A DNA stretch of 64,000 bases, taken from positions 1-64,000 of the forward strand of contig JAHILF010000011.1 of NCBI GenBank assembly GCA_018897105.1, written 5' to 3'. The notes beneath the pieces were generated by a model. The model was given only the letters and a program-made list of their open reading frames with translations. It did no database searches and had not been told where the DNA came from. The position numbers were made by a program, and so were the translations under genes. This DNA comes from Pseudomonadota bacterium. Its GTDB lineage: Bacteria > Desulfobacterota > Desulfobulbia > Desulfobulbales > SURF-16. This document shows, piece after piece, positions 16,024 through 24,965 of the stretch (position 1 is the first letter of the stretch; every line of letters begins with the position of its first letter).

Positions 16024-17930
16024 AATGCACCGCCCAGCATAAGAAAAAGAAGCCCTGTGGCGGCCAGATTCACCCACAGGGTCCAGCGCTCTTCGCCAAA
16101 AAGCGGGACGAGATAAGCGTTTTCCACCACCGCCCGCACCGGCCGATTCAGTGGCCCGACAAAATGATCAGGCAGACGCGTATTTGCTCCGGACATATAC
16201 GCAGTGCCCTTCCTGCCGACCATGGCCTTGCTGACCCCGGACAGGGCCAGCAGCCCAATGAGCGCCGCCACGGCAAAGACCACAATAAGGGGAAACGACC
16301 CCACGGCAGTCGTCAGCATTCCAGCCTGGCCGGCAGAGAACGCCCGGCCGACCGGGAACAGGGAAGTAAGCGGCACAAGCAGCCGGCCATAGAGAATTGG
16401 GGCGGCAAGCCCCAACATAACGGCGCCGCACCCCAGGGCCGCAAGCGGGAAACGGGTGAGAAACGGTTTGATCTCTGGCTTGAATCCTGTTGTCTGCCCG
16501 CTGGCCAGCAGGGTCCCGGCCAGTCGCACCCAGTAGAGGAGAGTAAAAGAGCTGCCCAGCACCAGCATGAGATAAAAAACCACATGATCCGCCCCGGCCT
16601 CAAAGACCAGCCATTTGCCGAGCAACATGCCGAAGGGCGGCACAATGATCGTCAGCATTCCCAGCACCGCAATCATGCCGGTGAAGGGCATTTGCGCACA
16701 CAGGCCCCGCATCACCTCGATATCGCGGCTGTGCACCTGCTGCTCCGCTGTGCCCACGCAGAGAAAGAGCAGCCCCTTGGAAACGGCGTGGAAGAGAATC
16801 AGCAGGATGCCTGCCGCCACGGCACCAGGCGTGCCGATCCCGGCACAGGCAAAAATCAGGCCCAGGTTGCTGATGGTGGAATAGGCCAAAACCTTTTTGG
16901 CATTACGCTGACCGATGGCAAGAGCCGCGGCGGCAAAAAAGGTGAAGCCGCCGGCCAGCATGAGCCCCTGGGCGAGCAGGGTGTGAGCAAAGGCCGGGGC
17001 AAAGCGCAGGGCCAGATAGACCCCGGCCTTGACCATGGTGCTCGAATGCAGGAGCGCTGAGGTGGGCGTCGGCGCCACCATCGCCCCCAACAGCCACTTC
17101 TGCCAGGGCAGCTGGGCGGATTTGGTGCAGGCCGCCAGCACAAGCAGTGCCAGGGGCAGCAGGGCCGCGGGATTTCCGGCTGTTGCCGCCACCAGCCCGC
17201 CCATATCAAGCTGGGCACTCTGGCTATAGAGTCCCCAGATGGCGAGCAGCAGCAGCAAACCGCCCAGTCCGTTCATCCACAGGGCGGTCAAGGCGTTGCC
17301 CACCGCTTCCTCGGTGCGGTCATGGGCGATCAACAGAAAGGAGCAGAGGGTGGTCAGTTCAAAGAAAAAATAGAAATGGGCCAGATTGTTGGTAAGCACC
17401 AGCCCGTTCATGGCGCCGAGAAAGAGCAGCAACACGGCAAAGAACTGCGGTTGGCGCGATCGGGCAAGATTTTGATGCTGCTCATGGGCCTGCATGTAGG
17501 GAATGGCGTGCAGACAAATGAGCCCACCCACCAGGCACACCACCCGAACCAGGACGAGGGACAGAATATCGACCGCAAACAGGGCATGGCCCTGGTCTTC
17601 GGCAAAGACAAAAAATTCAAGCCAGGCAAACAGGCCAAGCTGGCTGGCCGTCAGCATGATAATGAGAAAATTACGGTAACGGCAGCCCAGAAAGAACATG
17701 ATGGCCAGCAGCAGGAAATCCCCGCCGGTGATCACCGGGTCAATGATTCCAGCCCACCGGAGGCCGGCATCCGGGGCAAGAGGCCCCTGCAGCAGCAGAC
17801 TGCTGACGGCAAGCCCTGCCGCGGTGGCGATGACGATAAATGAGCGGCAAGCGGATGAGCGGATAACAAAACACGCCAGGGCGGCAAGAAAAGGAACAAT
17901 GAGGAGAACGACCGGAATGGCCTCTGACAT
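16014..17930 (-). CDS. echA: Ech hydrogenase antiporter-like subunit EchA (NuoL-like)
   Basis: This 638-residue subunit has about sixteen membrane helices and belongs to the NuoL/MrpA family. Key charged residues for ion translocation are visible: the TM5-like glutamate (FYFFFELTTLCSF) and the TM7/TM8 lysine-histidine pairs (KSAQLPWQKWLLGAM, then LLHSSTMVKAGVYL). It would couple hydrogen production from ferredoxin to proton or sodium translocation. First gene of the operon; an AGGA box precedes ATG 17930. The divergent sigma-54 regulator starts 144 bases away. Confidence 0.92.
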   Translation of the reverse strand: MSEAIPVVLLIVPFLAALACFVIRSSACRSFIVIATAAGLAVSSLLLQGPLAPDAGLRWAGIIDPVITGGDFLLLAIMFFLGCRYRNFLIIMLTASQLGLFAWLEFFVFAEDQGHALFAVDILSLVLVRVVCLVGGLICLHAIPYMQAHEQHQNLARSRQPQFFAVLLLFLGAMNGLVLTNNLAHFYFFFELTTLCSFLLIAHDRTEEAVGNALTALWMNGLGGLLLLLAIWGLYSQSAQLDMGGLVAATAGNPAALLPLALLVLAACTKSAQLPWQKWLLGAMVAPTPTSALLHSSTMVKAGVYLALRFAPAFAHTLLAQGLMLAGGFTFFAAAALAIGQRNAKKVLAYSTISNLGLIFACAGIGTPGAVAAGILLILFHAVSKGLLFLCVGTAEQQVHSRDIEVMRGLCAQMPFTGMIAVLGMLTIIVPPFGMLLGKWLVFEAGADHVVFYLMLVLGSSFTLLYWVRLAGTLLASGQTTGFKPEIKPFLTRFPLAALGCGAVMLGLAAPILYGRLLVPLTSLFPVGRAFSAGQAGMLTTAVGSFPLIVVFAVAALIGLLALSGVSKAMVGRKGTAYMSGANTRLPDHFVGPLNRPVRAVVENAYLVPLFGEERWTLWVNLAATGLLFLMLGGALWK

Positions 17931-18074
17931 GCTGCTTCCTGTGGTACTGAAGAGGAATCACCGGCAAGCCCGGCGAAGTATTTTTTTTCACCTTACCATA
18001 AAATCCACGGAAAATCTGCCGAAGTAAACGGAACTGGAGCAAAAACTCTGTTCGGAAGGTTCAGGCCGGCGGGA

Positions 18075-19523
18075 ATGAGAGAGATCAGGTTCCTGTTGAC
18101 CTTCCTCCCATCCGGGCGTATAAAACAGATCATGAGCGGAGGCAAAAAAAACAGAAAGCCAGCCGTGGTGACACCCACCGAGGCAATTCTGGAGAGCATC
18201 TCGGACGGCGTCTTTACCGTGGATATGGATTGGCGCATCACTTCGTTTAACCGGGCAGCCGAGGAGATCACCGGCGTACCGAGGGAGGAAGCGATCGGGC
18301 GCCGCTGTTCCGAGGTTTTCCGGTCCAGTATGTGCGGCGCCGACTGCGCCCTGCAGCAAACGCTGCAAACCGGCAAACCCATTATCGGCAAGTCCGGCTA
18401 TATCATCAAGGCAGATGGGGACCGCATTCCTATCAGTGTCTCCACGGCCGTCCTCAAGAATGGTGACGGCCAGGTGGTCGGGGGTGCGGAAACCTTTCGC
18501 GACCTGAGCGATGTCGAAGCCCTGCGCCGGGAACTGGACAGTCGCTTCCGGGTAGGGGATCTGGTGAGCCGCAGCCCACTCATGCAGCGGGTATTCGAGG
18601 TCCTGCCCGCCATCGCCACGAGTCCCAGTACAGTGCTGATTCTCGGCGAAACCGGGACAGGCAAGGAGCTGATGGCCCGCACCATTCACTGTCTGAGCCC
18701 GCGGGGGAAGGGACCGTTTATCGCCGTCAACTGCGGGGCTCTGCCGGACACCCTGCTTGAGTCCGAACTTTTCGGTTACAAGGCCGGCGCCTTTACCGGC
18801 GCGGTCAAGGACAAACCCGGCCGTTTCGCATTGGCCTCCGGGGGCACCATCTTTCTTGACGAAATCGGCGATGTGAGCCCGGCGCTGCAGGTGCGGCTGC
18901 TACGCGTGCTGCAGGAGCGGACCTTTGAGCCCCTGGGCTCGACCCGTTCCGAGACGACGAATGCGCGGGTTCTCGTCGCCACCAACCGGGATCTGGCGGA
19001 ACTGACCCGTAGCGGAGCCTTCCGGGAGGATCTCTACTACCGGGTGAACGTGGTCCGGGTGCAACTGCCTCCCCTGCGCCGCCGCAAAGAGGATATTCCG
19101 CTGCTGGTGGAGCATTTTGTCAATCGTTTCAACAGGCTGCAGCGCAAATCCATCCAGGGCATCGCCGCCGAGGCCCTTTCCCTGCTCATGGCCCACCACT
19201 GGCCCGGCAATGTGCGGGAACTGGCAAATGTCATCGAACGTTCTTTCATCATGTGCAGCGAGGGCCTTATCGGCATCGGCCATCTGCCGGAGGAGCTGAC
19301 GGCCCATGGGCTATCCGCTGCCATGGGCGCCGATGTGAGCTCAGCCCATGATCTGCTCGACGCCCAGTCCATCCGCACGGCACTGGAGCGCAACGGGTAT
19401 AACCGCCTGGCCGCGGCCCGCGAGCTCGGCATCCACAAAACCACCCTGTTCCGCCGCATCAAAAAACTGGGGATCTCCCTTCCTGAAAAGGATGGCCGCT
19501 CCGGCAAGGCCCGCATACAGTAG
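18075..19523 (+). CDS. Sigma-54-dependent transcriptional activator with N-terminal PAS domain
   Basis: This is a 482-residue enhancer-binding protein. Residues about 35-150 form a PAS domain with a cysteine cluster (RRCSEVF...MCGADC) that could sense redox state or hold a cofactor. Residues about 165-405 form the AAA+ domain with Walker A GETGTGKE, the sigma-54-contacting GAFTGA loop and Walker B GGTIFLDEIGD. The C-terminus has a Fis-type helix-turn-helix (LAAARELGIHKTTLFRRIKKLGI). ATG 18132 is an alternative start. It lies between the ech operon and a sigma-54 promoter at 19653, which it most likely activates. The layout resembles the DVU2106 regulator beside the ORP genes of Desulfovibrio. 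Confidence 0.93.
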   Translation: MREIRFLLTFLPSGRIKQIMSGGKKNRKPAVVTPTEAILESISDGVFTVDMDWRITSFNRAAEEITGVPREEAIGRRCSEVFRSSMCGADCALQQTLQTGKPIIGKSGYIIKADGDRIPISVSTAVLKNGDGQVVGGAETFRDLSDVEALRRELDSRFRVGDLVSRSPLMQRVFEVLPAIATSPSTVLILGETGTGKELMARTIHCLSPRGKGPFIAVNCGALPDTLLESELFGYKAGAFTGAVKDKPGRFALASGGTIFLDEIGDVSPALQVRLLRVLQERTFEPLGSTRSETTNARVLVATNRDLAELTRSGAFREDLYYRVNVVRVQLPPLRRRKEDIPLLVEHFVNRFNRLQRKSIQGIAAEALSLLMAHHWPGNVRELANVIERSFIMCSEGLIGIGHLPEELTAHGLSAAMGADVSSAHDLLDAQSIRTALERNGYNRLAAARELGIHKTTLFRRIKKLGISLPEKDGRSGKARIQ

Positions 19524-19652
19524 CGAATACGCACTGCCATTCTCACCTGCAGTAGCCAACCCGCAACCATCACTTCACCTACCCCGCTTCATCTATATTT
19601 ATTTTTACTATATTTACGTATAGTTAAATTGATTTCCCCCACCGAGCGATTT

Positions 19653-19668
19653 TGGCACGGCAAATGCT
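19653..19668 (+). promoter_or_regulatory. Sigma-54 (-24/-12) promoter
   Basis: TGGCACGGCAAATGCT agrees with the consensus TGGCAC-N5-TTGCW at every position except the first T of the -12 element. The GG and GC dinucleotides have exact spacing. It lies 35 bases before the ATG of the NifX/ORP-like gene and 130 bases after the activator gene. Confidence 0.82.
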
Positions 19669-19702
19669 CTCTTCATAAGCCAAAGGATACACAGGGCTTC
19701 AT

Positions 19703-20095
19703 ATGAGAAAAGCGGCATTTGCTTACTGGGACAATCGCATTGCGCCGGTCTTTGACAGCGCCAACCAGATTTACCTCGTTGCGATCGATTCCAACCGGAT
19801 CACCGCAGAAACACTGGAGGTGCTGCCCGATGATCAGTTGGTGCAGAAGGCGCTCCGTCTGGCGGAACTGGCCGTTGACACGCTGGTCTGTGGTGCGATT
19901 TCCAGATCTCTGCATGAGATCGTTTGCTCTTATGGTATCCAGGTGGTCCCATTTGTGGCCGGAGAACTGCATAAGGTCATCCAGGCCTGGCGCAGCAACA
20001 ATCTGTCTGCGGATGTCTTTGCCATGCCGGGTTGTCGTCGGCAGTGCCTCAGCTTGCGCAAATGCACCGCAGGACGAAGGAGAAATATCGCCTGA
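19703..20095 (+). CDS. NifX/NafY/ORP-like dinitrogenase cofactor-biosynthesis family protein
   Basis: This 130-residue protein has the MTH1175/NifX RNase H-like fold: the N-terminal strand with APVFDSAN, the LADTLVCGAISRSLHE-like glycine turn near 60-75 and G-I-x-V-V-P-F-V-A-G. Members bind metal clusters, for instance FeMo-co precursors or the Mo-Cu cluster of orange protein. Its basic, Cys-containing C-terminus (CRRQCLSLRKC) is unusual. It is the first gene after the sigma-54 promoter, and a Mrp ATPase follows, as in ORP clusters. No nif genes are present, so nitrogen fixation is not implied. Confidence 0.82.
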   Translation: MRKAAFAYWDNRIAPVFDSANQIYLVAIDSNRITAETLEVLPDDQLVQKALRLAELAVDTLVCGAISRSLHEIVCSYGIQVVPFVAGELHKVIQAWRSNNLSADVFAMPGCRRQCLSLRKCTAGRRRNIA

Positions 20096-20221
20096 ACCAT
20101 GTCGAATATCCAACTGCGAAGCCTGAAATATGTCTCAGTTTCATGATAAGTATATTGATCCGGAAACTTACGGAGTATGAAAAGTTTCATGTTATTAACA
20201 AATTGATATCGGGAGTGGAAA

Positions 20222-20626
20222 ATGAAAAAGGAAAGAATTTCCATAAAATTGTTTGGCAGCAGTCTGGTTGTGACAGCATTTATAACCTTGGCTGGCGCCG
20301 GTACATCCTGCGCTGGCACAGACATGGCTGGCATGATGGCTGAAGGTATTCCCTATGAATGTGCTGAGGTGCCGAAATGTAAAGCCGCCCCAAACGATAA
20401 TCGGGCCGCCACGGAAGCCTTAATGGCGGAAGGTATTGTTTATGCCGATTCCGTCATTGCCGACGACGCAGTGTTGATTAAGCTGGACCACCGGCAGACG
20501 TTGCTGCAGGGCATGGAAGCATGTCTCTGTGAAGATCCCACCTCATTGGTTGTTGCGAGCCAGATAGCCAATACAAAACACAGGCTCTTGAGTCAAAACC
20601 GGCAGCAGGAAGCGAGAAATAAATAG
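20222..20626 (+). CDS. Small exported protein of unknown function
   Basis: This 134-residue protein has an N-terminal signal peptide (KKER start, hydrophobic core, cleavage near SCAG). The mature part contains four cysteines (YECAEVPKC, ACLCED) and two repeats of the motif MAEGI-Y, giving a small internal duplication (about residues 38-45 and 67-74). A GGGAG box precedes the ATG. It lies within the sigma-54 cluster, but I recognise no family. Confidence 0.65.
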   Translation: MKKERISIKLFGSSLVVTAFITLAGAGTSCAGTDMAGMMAEGIPYECAEVPKCKAAPNDNRAATEALMAEGIVYADSVIADDAVLIKLDHRQTLLQGMEACLCEDPTSLVVASQIANTKHRLLSQNRQQEARNK

Positions 20627-20751
20627 TACACCGCATGTACCGGCGCGATACAAGGGCCTGAAATAGAAATCCAAGAAGAGTGCTGAAGTACTTCAAAGTA
20701 CTTTTATAAAAATTACCCACGACAAAAAAACCGACCAGAGAGGAGATGACA

Positions 20752-21066
20752 ATGCCAAGAGGACAAGGAACAGGACCCATGGGAATGGGGGCCATGACGG
20801 GCCGTGCAGCCGGATTCTGCGCAGGGTCGTCAATGCCCGGTTATGCAATTCAAGGCCAGAAACGCGGTCCCGGCGGTTGCCGCCGGGAACAGCGACGTCG
20901 CTGCTCTGTCACCAACGGGCAGGGCAGAGGGCGCACCAGGGGAAATGTCGCCCCGTATCAGTTTCTCGGCCAGGCGAGAGGAGAATACAACTTGAGAGAT
21001 AAGGCCGATGCCCTGCAAGCGGAACTTAACCACCTCAGGATGCGCCTGGAGGAAATTGAACCCTAA
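20752..21066 (+). CDS. DUF5320 family protein
   Basis: This protein of about 104 residues begins with the typical MPRGQGTGPMGMGAMTGR motif, followed by Gly/Arg/Cys-rich sequence and a C-terminal coiled coil (residues about 80-104). DUF5320 proteins are found next to NifX-like and Mrp-like proteins in anaerobes; they are suspected metal-cluster accessory proteins, role untested. ATG 20752 is chosen over ATG 20746 because the GAGGAG box directly abuts the first ATG but is six bases from the second. Confidence 0.85.
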   Translation: MPRGQGTGPMGMGAMTGRAAGFCAGSSMPGYAIQGQKRGPGGCRREQRRRCSVTNGQGRGRTRGNVAPYQFLGQARGEYNLRDKADALQAELNHLRMRLEEIEP

Positions 21067-21345
21067 TTGCCGCCCGACAAGGGCAAGCAGGACGGCAGCA
21101 TCGGCTATTTGCCCGGTGCCGCCGCTCAAGGGAGAAAAATGGAGATGGAAAAATGGCGCCATTAGCCTTAGTATTGCATAAAAATAAAGGACTGCTCCTG
21201 TACCGTGTCCGCCAGGCATTTCAAGGATATCGCAGGGAAAAACGATGTTGGAGGTCACGAATCCACCGAGGAACTAAGCTTGTCCCATCAATAAACAGTT
21301 ACTGCAATAATGCAGACACGACGCAACAGGAGGAAACAACAAAAG

Positions 21346-22347
21346 ATGCAATCCACAGATGAGAATGGCACCAACCACGGACAAGCGGAACCAGACCAAT
21401 CCACCCCTCAGACCGGCAAAACCCGCGGAACCTGCGGTGACACCAGTTGTTCGGCATCCCTCCGTCAAGCTGAAGAAAGCGCGGAAGAATTTGCAGAACG
21501 CCTGAAACTTGCGTCACGGCTCTGCCATATCGGTCACAAGGTGGTGGTGATGTCCGGCAAGGGCGGGGTCGGCAAGAGCACGGTGGCGGTCAATCTTGCC
21601 GTGGCCCTGATGCTGGCCGGCAAGCGGGTCGGACTGCTGGACGTGGATATTCACGGCCCCAGCATTCCGACCATGCTGGGCCTTGAGGGAGAAACGATCA
21701 GGGCGGATGGCGAAGATCTGCTACCCGTGGACAGGGACGGGCTGAAGGTGATGTCCCTTGGTTTTTTACTCAGGAACCCGGATGATGCGGTGATATGGCG
21801 GGGGCCGATGAAAATCGGCGTCATCAAACAGTTTCTGATGGAGGTGGCCTGGGGTGAGCTGGACTTCCTGATCATCGATTCCCCGCCCGGAACCGGGGAT
21901 GTGCCCCTTACCATCTGCCAGCTCATTGACGGACTGGACGGCGCGGTCATTGTCACCACCCCGCACAAGGTCGCCACGGTGGATGTGCGCAAATCCATCA
22001 CCTTCTGCCGGGAACTCAAGGTGCCGGTGCTCGGGGTGGTGGAGAACATGAGCGGTTTTGCCTGCCCGAAGTGCGGTGATGTAACACAGGTTCTCTCGTC
22101 AGGCGGAGGCCGGGGCATCGCCGAGTCCATGCAGGTGCCGTTCCTGGGGGCTATCCCCATGGACCCCATGGTAGCGGAGGCCTGCGATAGCGGCCGCGCC
22201 TTTGTCCGGCATTATGCCGCTTCTCCCACGGCAAAAATCATGCAAGAGATTATCGCACCCATTGCCGCGCTGGATCAGGAGCAAGCACCTGCCCCAGCGC
22301 AACCGGCCGAAAAACAGACAGCCGCTCATCTGGCCGGCACGCTGTAG
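21346..22347 (+). CDS. Mrp/NBP35-type Fe-S carrier P-loop ATPase
   Basis: This 333-residue cytoplasmic ATPase has the deviant Walker A SGKGGVGKST (near 70), the DVDIHGPS switch, and DSPPGTGD near 180. A CPKCG motif near 235 can bridge a 4Fe-4S cluster across the dimer, and an N-terminal CGDTSC patch may bind another. Family members carry and transfer Fe-S clusters. Adjacent NifX-like and DUF5320 genes point to assembly of a metal cluster on the NifX/ORP protein. AGGAGG lies twelve bases before ATG 21346, a little long; an ATG at 21310 lacks a box. Confidence 0.9.
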   Translation: MQSTDENGTNHGQAEPDQSTPQTGKTRGTCGDTSCSASLRQAEESAEEFAERLKLASRLCHIGHKVVVMSGKGGVGKSTVAVNLAVALMLAGKRVGLLDVDIHGPSIPTMLGLEGETIRADGEDLLPVDRDGLKVMSLGFLLRNPDDAVIWRGPMKIGVIKQFLMEVAWGELDFLIIDSPPGTGDVPLTICQLIDGLDGAVIVTTPHKVATVDVRKSITFCRELKVPVLGVVENMSGFACPKCGDVTQVLSSGGGRGIAESMQVPFLGAIPMDPMVAEACDSGRAFVRHYAASPTAKIMQEIIAPIAALDQEQAPAPAQPAEKQTAAHLAGTL

Positions 22348-22357
22348 GCGGGTAACA

Positions 22358-22792
22358 ATGCCTGTATCCACTGAATCCTGCACCGCCAGCTACCCCGTCA
22401 ATGACCACTCCCTGTGTCTACCGGGCGGCTACCAAAATCCCTGGTCGCTAAATCTGTCATTCCTGACGGAAAAAGACGGGGTTGTCTTCACGCAATTCAA
22501 GGGCCACGCCGGACTGCAGGGTTATGAAGGCATCCTGCACGGTGGCGTTATTGCCGCACTGTTTGATACGGCGATGGCCAACTGCCTGTTTTATCACGGC
22601 GTTGAAGCAGTCACCGGGGATCTTCGGGTGCGGTTCGTCAAGTCTGTTGCCTGTACCGATACTCTGGAAATACGGACCTGGGTGGTGTCAAGTTGTCCGC
22701 CGCTCTATCATCTGAAGTCGGAAATGGTCGTTGCCGGCTCCACCATGGCCCGGGCCAAGGCCAGATTCATGCAGCGCCGGGTGATGTCATGA
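22358..22792 (+). CDS. PaaI-type hotdog-fold thioesterase
   Basis: This 144-residue protein has the hotdog fold with the catalytic region LQGYEGILHGGVIAALFDTAMANCL (near residues 48-72; HGG and the acidic D are seen). It would hydrolyse acyl-CoA or aryl-CoA thioesters; substrate unknown. It starts ten bases after the Mrp gene and its stop overlaps the next ATG, so it is co-transcribed with the cluster. Its relation to metal-cluster assembly is unclear. Confidence 0.82.
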   Translation: MPVSTESCTASYPVNDHSLCLPGGYQNPWSLNLSFLTEKDGVVFTQFKGHAGLQGYEGILHGGVIAALFDTAMANCLFYHGVEAVTGDLRVRFVKSVACTDTLEIRTWVVSSCPPLYHLKSEMVVAGSTMARAKARFMQRRVMS

Positions 22793-23625
22793 TTGCGCCG
22801 AAACTGACCATCACCATTGTGGTCGATAACCAGGCCGGGGACGGGCTGCGAGCGGAACACGGTTTGTCACTTTGGATCGATGACGGCGACACAAGAATTT
22901 TGTTTGATACCGGCCAGGGAGCAGCCCTGGCGGACAACGCCGGCAAACTGAAAATCGGGCTGGAGCAGACTGATATCCTGGTGTTGAGCCACGGTCATTA
23001 CGACCATACTGGGGGTATCCCTCTTGTCCTGAAAGCTGCGCGGAAAGCAAAGGTTTACTGCCACCCAGGGGTGGTGCAACCCCGCTACTCCACGCGGAAC
23101 GGGACGGCAAAAGCGATCCACATGCCGCGCGAGTCCATGGCCGCCATTGATAAACTGCCGGCAGAGAAGCTCAACTGGATGCCCCGGGCGCGGCTGGTTG
23201 CCAGGGGAATCGGTCTCACTGGCCCCATCCCGCGGCAGACAGACTATGAAGACACGGGCGGCCCCTTCTTCCTTGATCCCCAAGCCAGGCGTGCGGACCC
23301 CATTAAGGACGACCTTGCCCTGTGGATACGGACGGAACAGGGGTTGGTTGTCTGTGTCGGCTGCTGCCATGCCGGGATCGTCAACACCCTCAAGCATGTC
23401 TTCCGGCTGAGCGGCATCATCAGACTGCGCGCCTTGATCGGCGGCTTACATCTGCTGAACGCCCAAGAAGAGCGTCTGGCGCAAACCGTGGCTGCCCTGC
23501 ACGACTTTGCCCCGGAGCTTATCGTCCCCTGTCACTGCACCGGCCACAAAGCCACGCAGCTGCTGACCTCCTCCTTCGGCGAACGTGTTGTGCCGGGCAG
23601 GGCAGGGGCACGATACTCCTTTTGA
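22789..23625 (+). CDS. Metallo-beta-lactamase-fold hydrolase (MJ0301-like)
   Basis: This 278-residue protein carries the MBL metal motif LSHGHYDHTGG near residue 64-74 and downstream metal-binding CVGCCHAG and a C-terminal CHCTGH. It resembles archaeal and bacterial MBL proteins annotated as dihydropterin ribofuranosyl-aminobenzene phosphate synthases, but that activity is unproven in bacteria. Its ATG overlaps the thioesterase stop (ATGA). Last gene of the sigma-54 cluster. Confidence 0.85.
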   Translation: MIAPKLTITIVVDNQAGDGLRAEHGLSLWIDDGDTRILFDTGQGAALADNAGKLKIGLEQTDILVLSHGHYDHTGGIPLVLKAARKAKVYCHPGVVQPRYSTRNGTAKAIHMPRESMAAIDKLPAEKLNWMPRARLVARGIGLTGPIPRQTDYEDTGGPFFLDPQARRADPIKDDLALWIRTEQGLVVCVGCCHAGIVNTLKHVFRLSGIIRLRALIGGLHLLNAQEERLAQTVAALHDFAPELIVPCHCTGHKATQLLTSSFGERVVPGRAGARYSF

Positions 23626-23711
23626 ATCAGCTAATAAGGTAGCCGAGGAGCCTTTTTCTGCTTATCAGAATCATTATTTTTTATTACCGACTTCTTCCTT
23701 CCACCAAAACA

Positions 23712-24851
23712 CTACCACCTTGAATGCTCTTTTCTCCATCTGAGAGCGGATTTCAGTCCTTCCCGGGCGAGCCTTCTCCCCTGAATCTCGTCAAACAGGG
23801 CAAAATTAACAGCATTGATGGCATCAACGTTTCTCTTACTTTTATCCTCAAAAGCTTCCCGGTTCAGAACTTCACGGAAAACAGTTTGAAATTCCTGGAG
23901 TCTGTTTTCGGTGAAGATCTTCTGAAAGTGAACCTGAGGCTGCTCCGCATAGCAGAATTCATCGAACCGCTTCATGATATACGTGAGCGTTCTCACTGCC
24001 AGCTTGAAGCCAAAAGTCTCCTCCAGCATTGCTTCGAAGACGAGTGGTAATGTCGTCTGGTCCGATTCATCCGCACGAATCTCTTGGGAACCGGGCTCAG
24101 GGGCAAGCGGAGGCGCCAACTTTGCTTTCCCTTTTCGGGTTCTCTGCAGCTGATGAACCTCTGCCTGCCGGCATAAGTGCTCCGCCTGCAGAGCAGCCGC
24201 CTGCAGGTAGGCGCTCAAGGTGTAGAAACCAGTGTGGATATAGGCAGGAAGCGCAGCGCCGCTTCGGCTGAACACATATCTGTATTTGTGATCGATCTCG
24301 CCCCACGCCTCCTCGAGGATAGTCCGTAATTGGAACTCGACCCGCAGCCCTTGCAAATCATCGGCAGCATCTGCATTCTCGCCCAGCTCTACCTGGTAGT
24401 GAATGGAGGAGTAACCGCTGTAGCGAAGATCCAGGCCTTCCGGAATCGTCTCACCGGGGTCTACCGGCAGAACAAATGATCTCTTGTGTGTCGGTCTGCG
24501 GATGAATCGCAGGATTTTCTCCTCGGCCAGAAGCCCAAGATACGCTTCGACTCTCTTGATATCTGAAAGCCGGAGGCATATCAGTCTGATTCCCAGCAGA
24601 TCGCCGATTCTTTCCTGAAAATTCTTTGGCGTGATAGGCGCAGCTTCACCCACAAGTTTTTTATTCTCTTCATCGATTTTCTCAATGAGCCTCGCATTAT
24701 CCTTGATGCGATAGATAATTGTATGCAGACTTTCCTTTGGTGAGGAGGGATCGTCCCTGATGAGATGAACAATGTACGATGCGAGTTTCTCGTATTTCTC
24801 CTTTTGCTTGAAGAACGAGATTAAAATATCTTCCTTCTGACGTTTTCTCAT
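23712..24851 (-). CDS. RelA/SpoT-domain protein (small alarmone synthetase-like or toxSAS)
   Basis: This is a 379-residue protein. Residues about 45-205 form a nucleotidyltransferase-like RelA/SpoT synthetase domain: RIGDLLGIRLIC, YSGYSSIHYQVEL and VEFQLRTILEEAWGEIDHKYRY match the ppGpp synthetase motifs. There is no hydrolase, TGS or ACT domain. A further 150 residues of helical C-terminus are not recognised. It may make (p)ppGpp, or pyrophosphorylate another target like toxic SAS enzymes. The co-directional gene 114 bases upstream encodes a two-helix membrane protein that could be its partner. The ribosome binding site is weak. Confidence 0.82.
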   Translation of the reverse strand: MRKRQKEDILISFFKQKEKYEKLASYIVHLIRDDPSSPKESLHTIIYRIKDNARLIEKIDEENKKLVGEAAPITPKNFQERIGDLLGIRLICLRLSDIKRVEAYLGLLAEEKILRFIRRPTHKRSFVLPVDPGETIPEGLDLRYSGYSSIHYQVELGENADAADDLQGLRVEFQLRTILEEAWGEIDHKYRYVFSRSGAALPAYIHTGFYTLSAYLQAAALQAEHLCRQAEVHQLQRTRKGKAKLAPPLAPEPGSQEIRADESDQTTLPLVFEAMLEETFGFKLAVRTLTYIMKRFDEFCYAEQPQVHFQKIFTENRLQEFQTVFREVLNREAFEDKSKRNVDAINAVNFALFDEIQGRRLAREGLKSALRWRKEHSRW

Positions 24852-24965
24852 GTACCAGGCCCCCCTGTGTAGATCCCGGATCTGCCCGGAAGCAACTACC
24901 TGTATATTTATTTGCCTCGCACGAAAAGCTCAACACCCGCTGATAGACGGCTGCGCAGCGACCGG

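Noticed and set aside
19703-20095. Evidence of nitrogen fixation from the NifX-like gene
   Set aside because: No nifHDKENB genes are present and the context (Mrp, DUF5320, sigma-54 activator) fits an ORP-type cluster.
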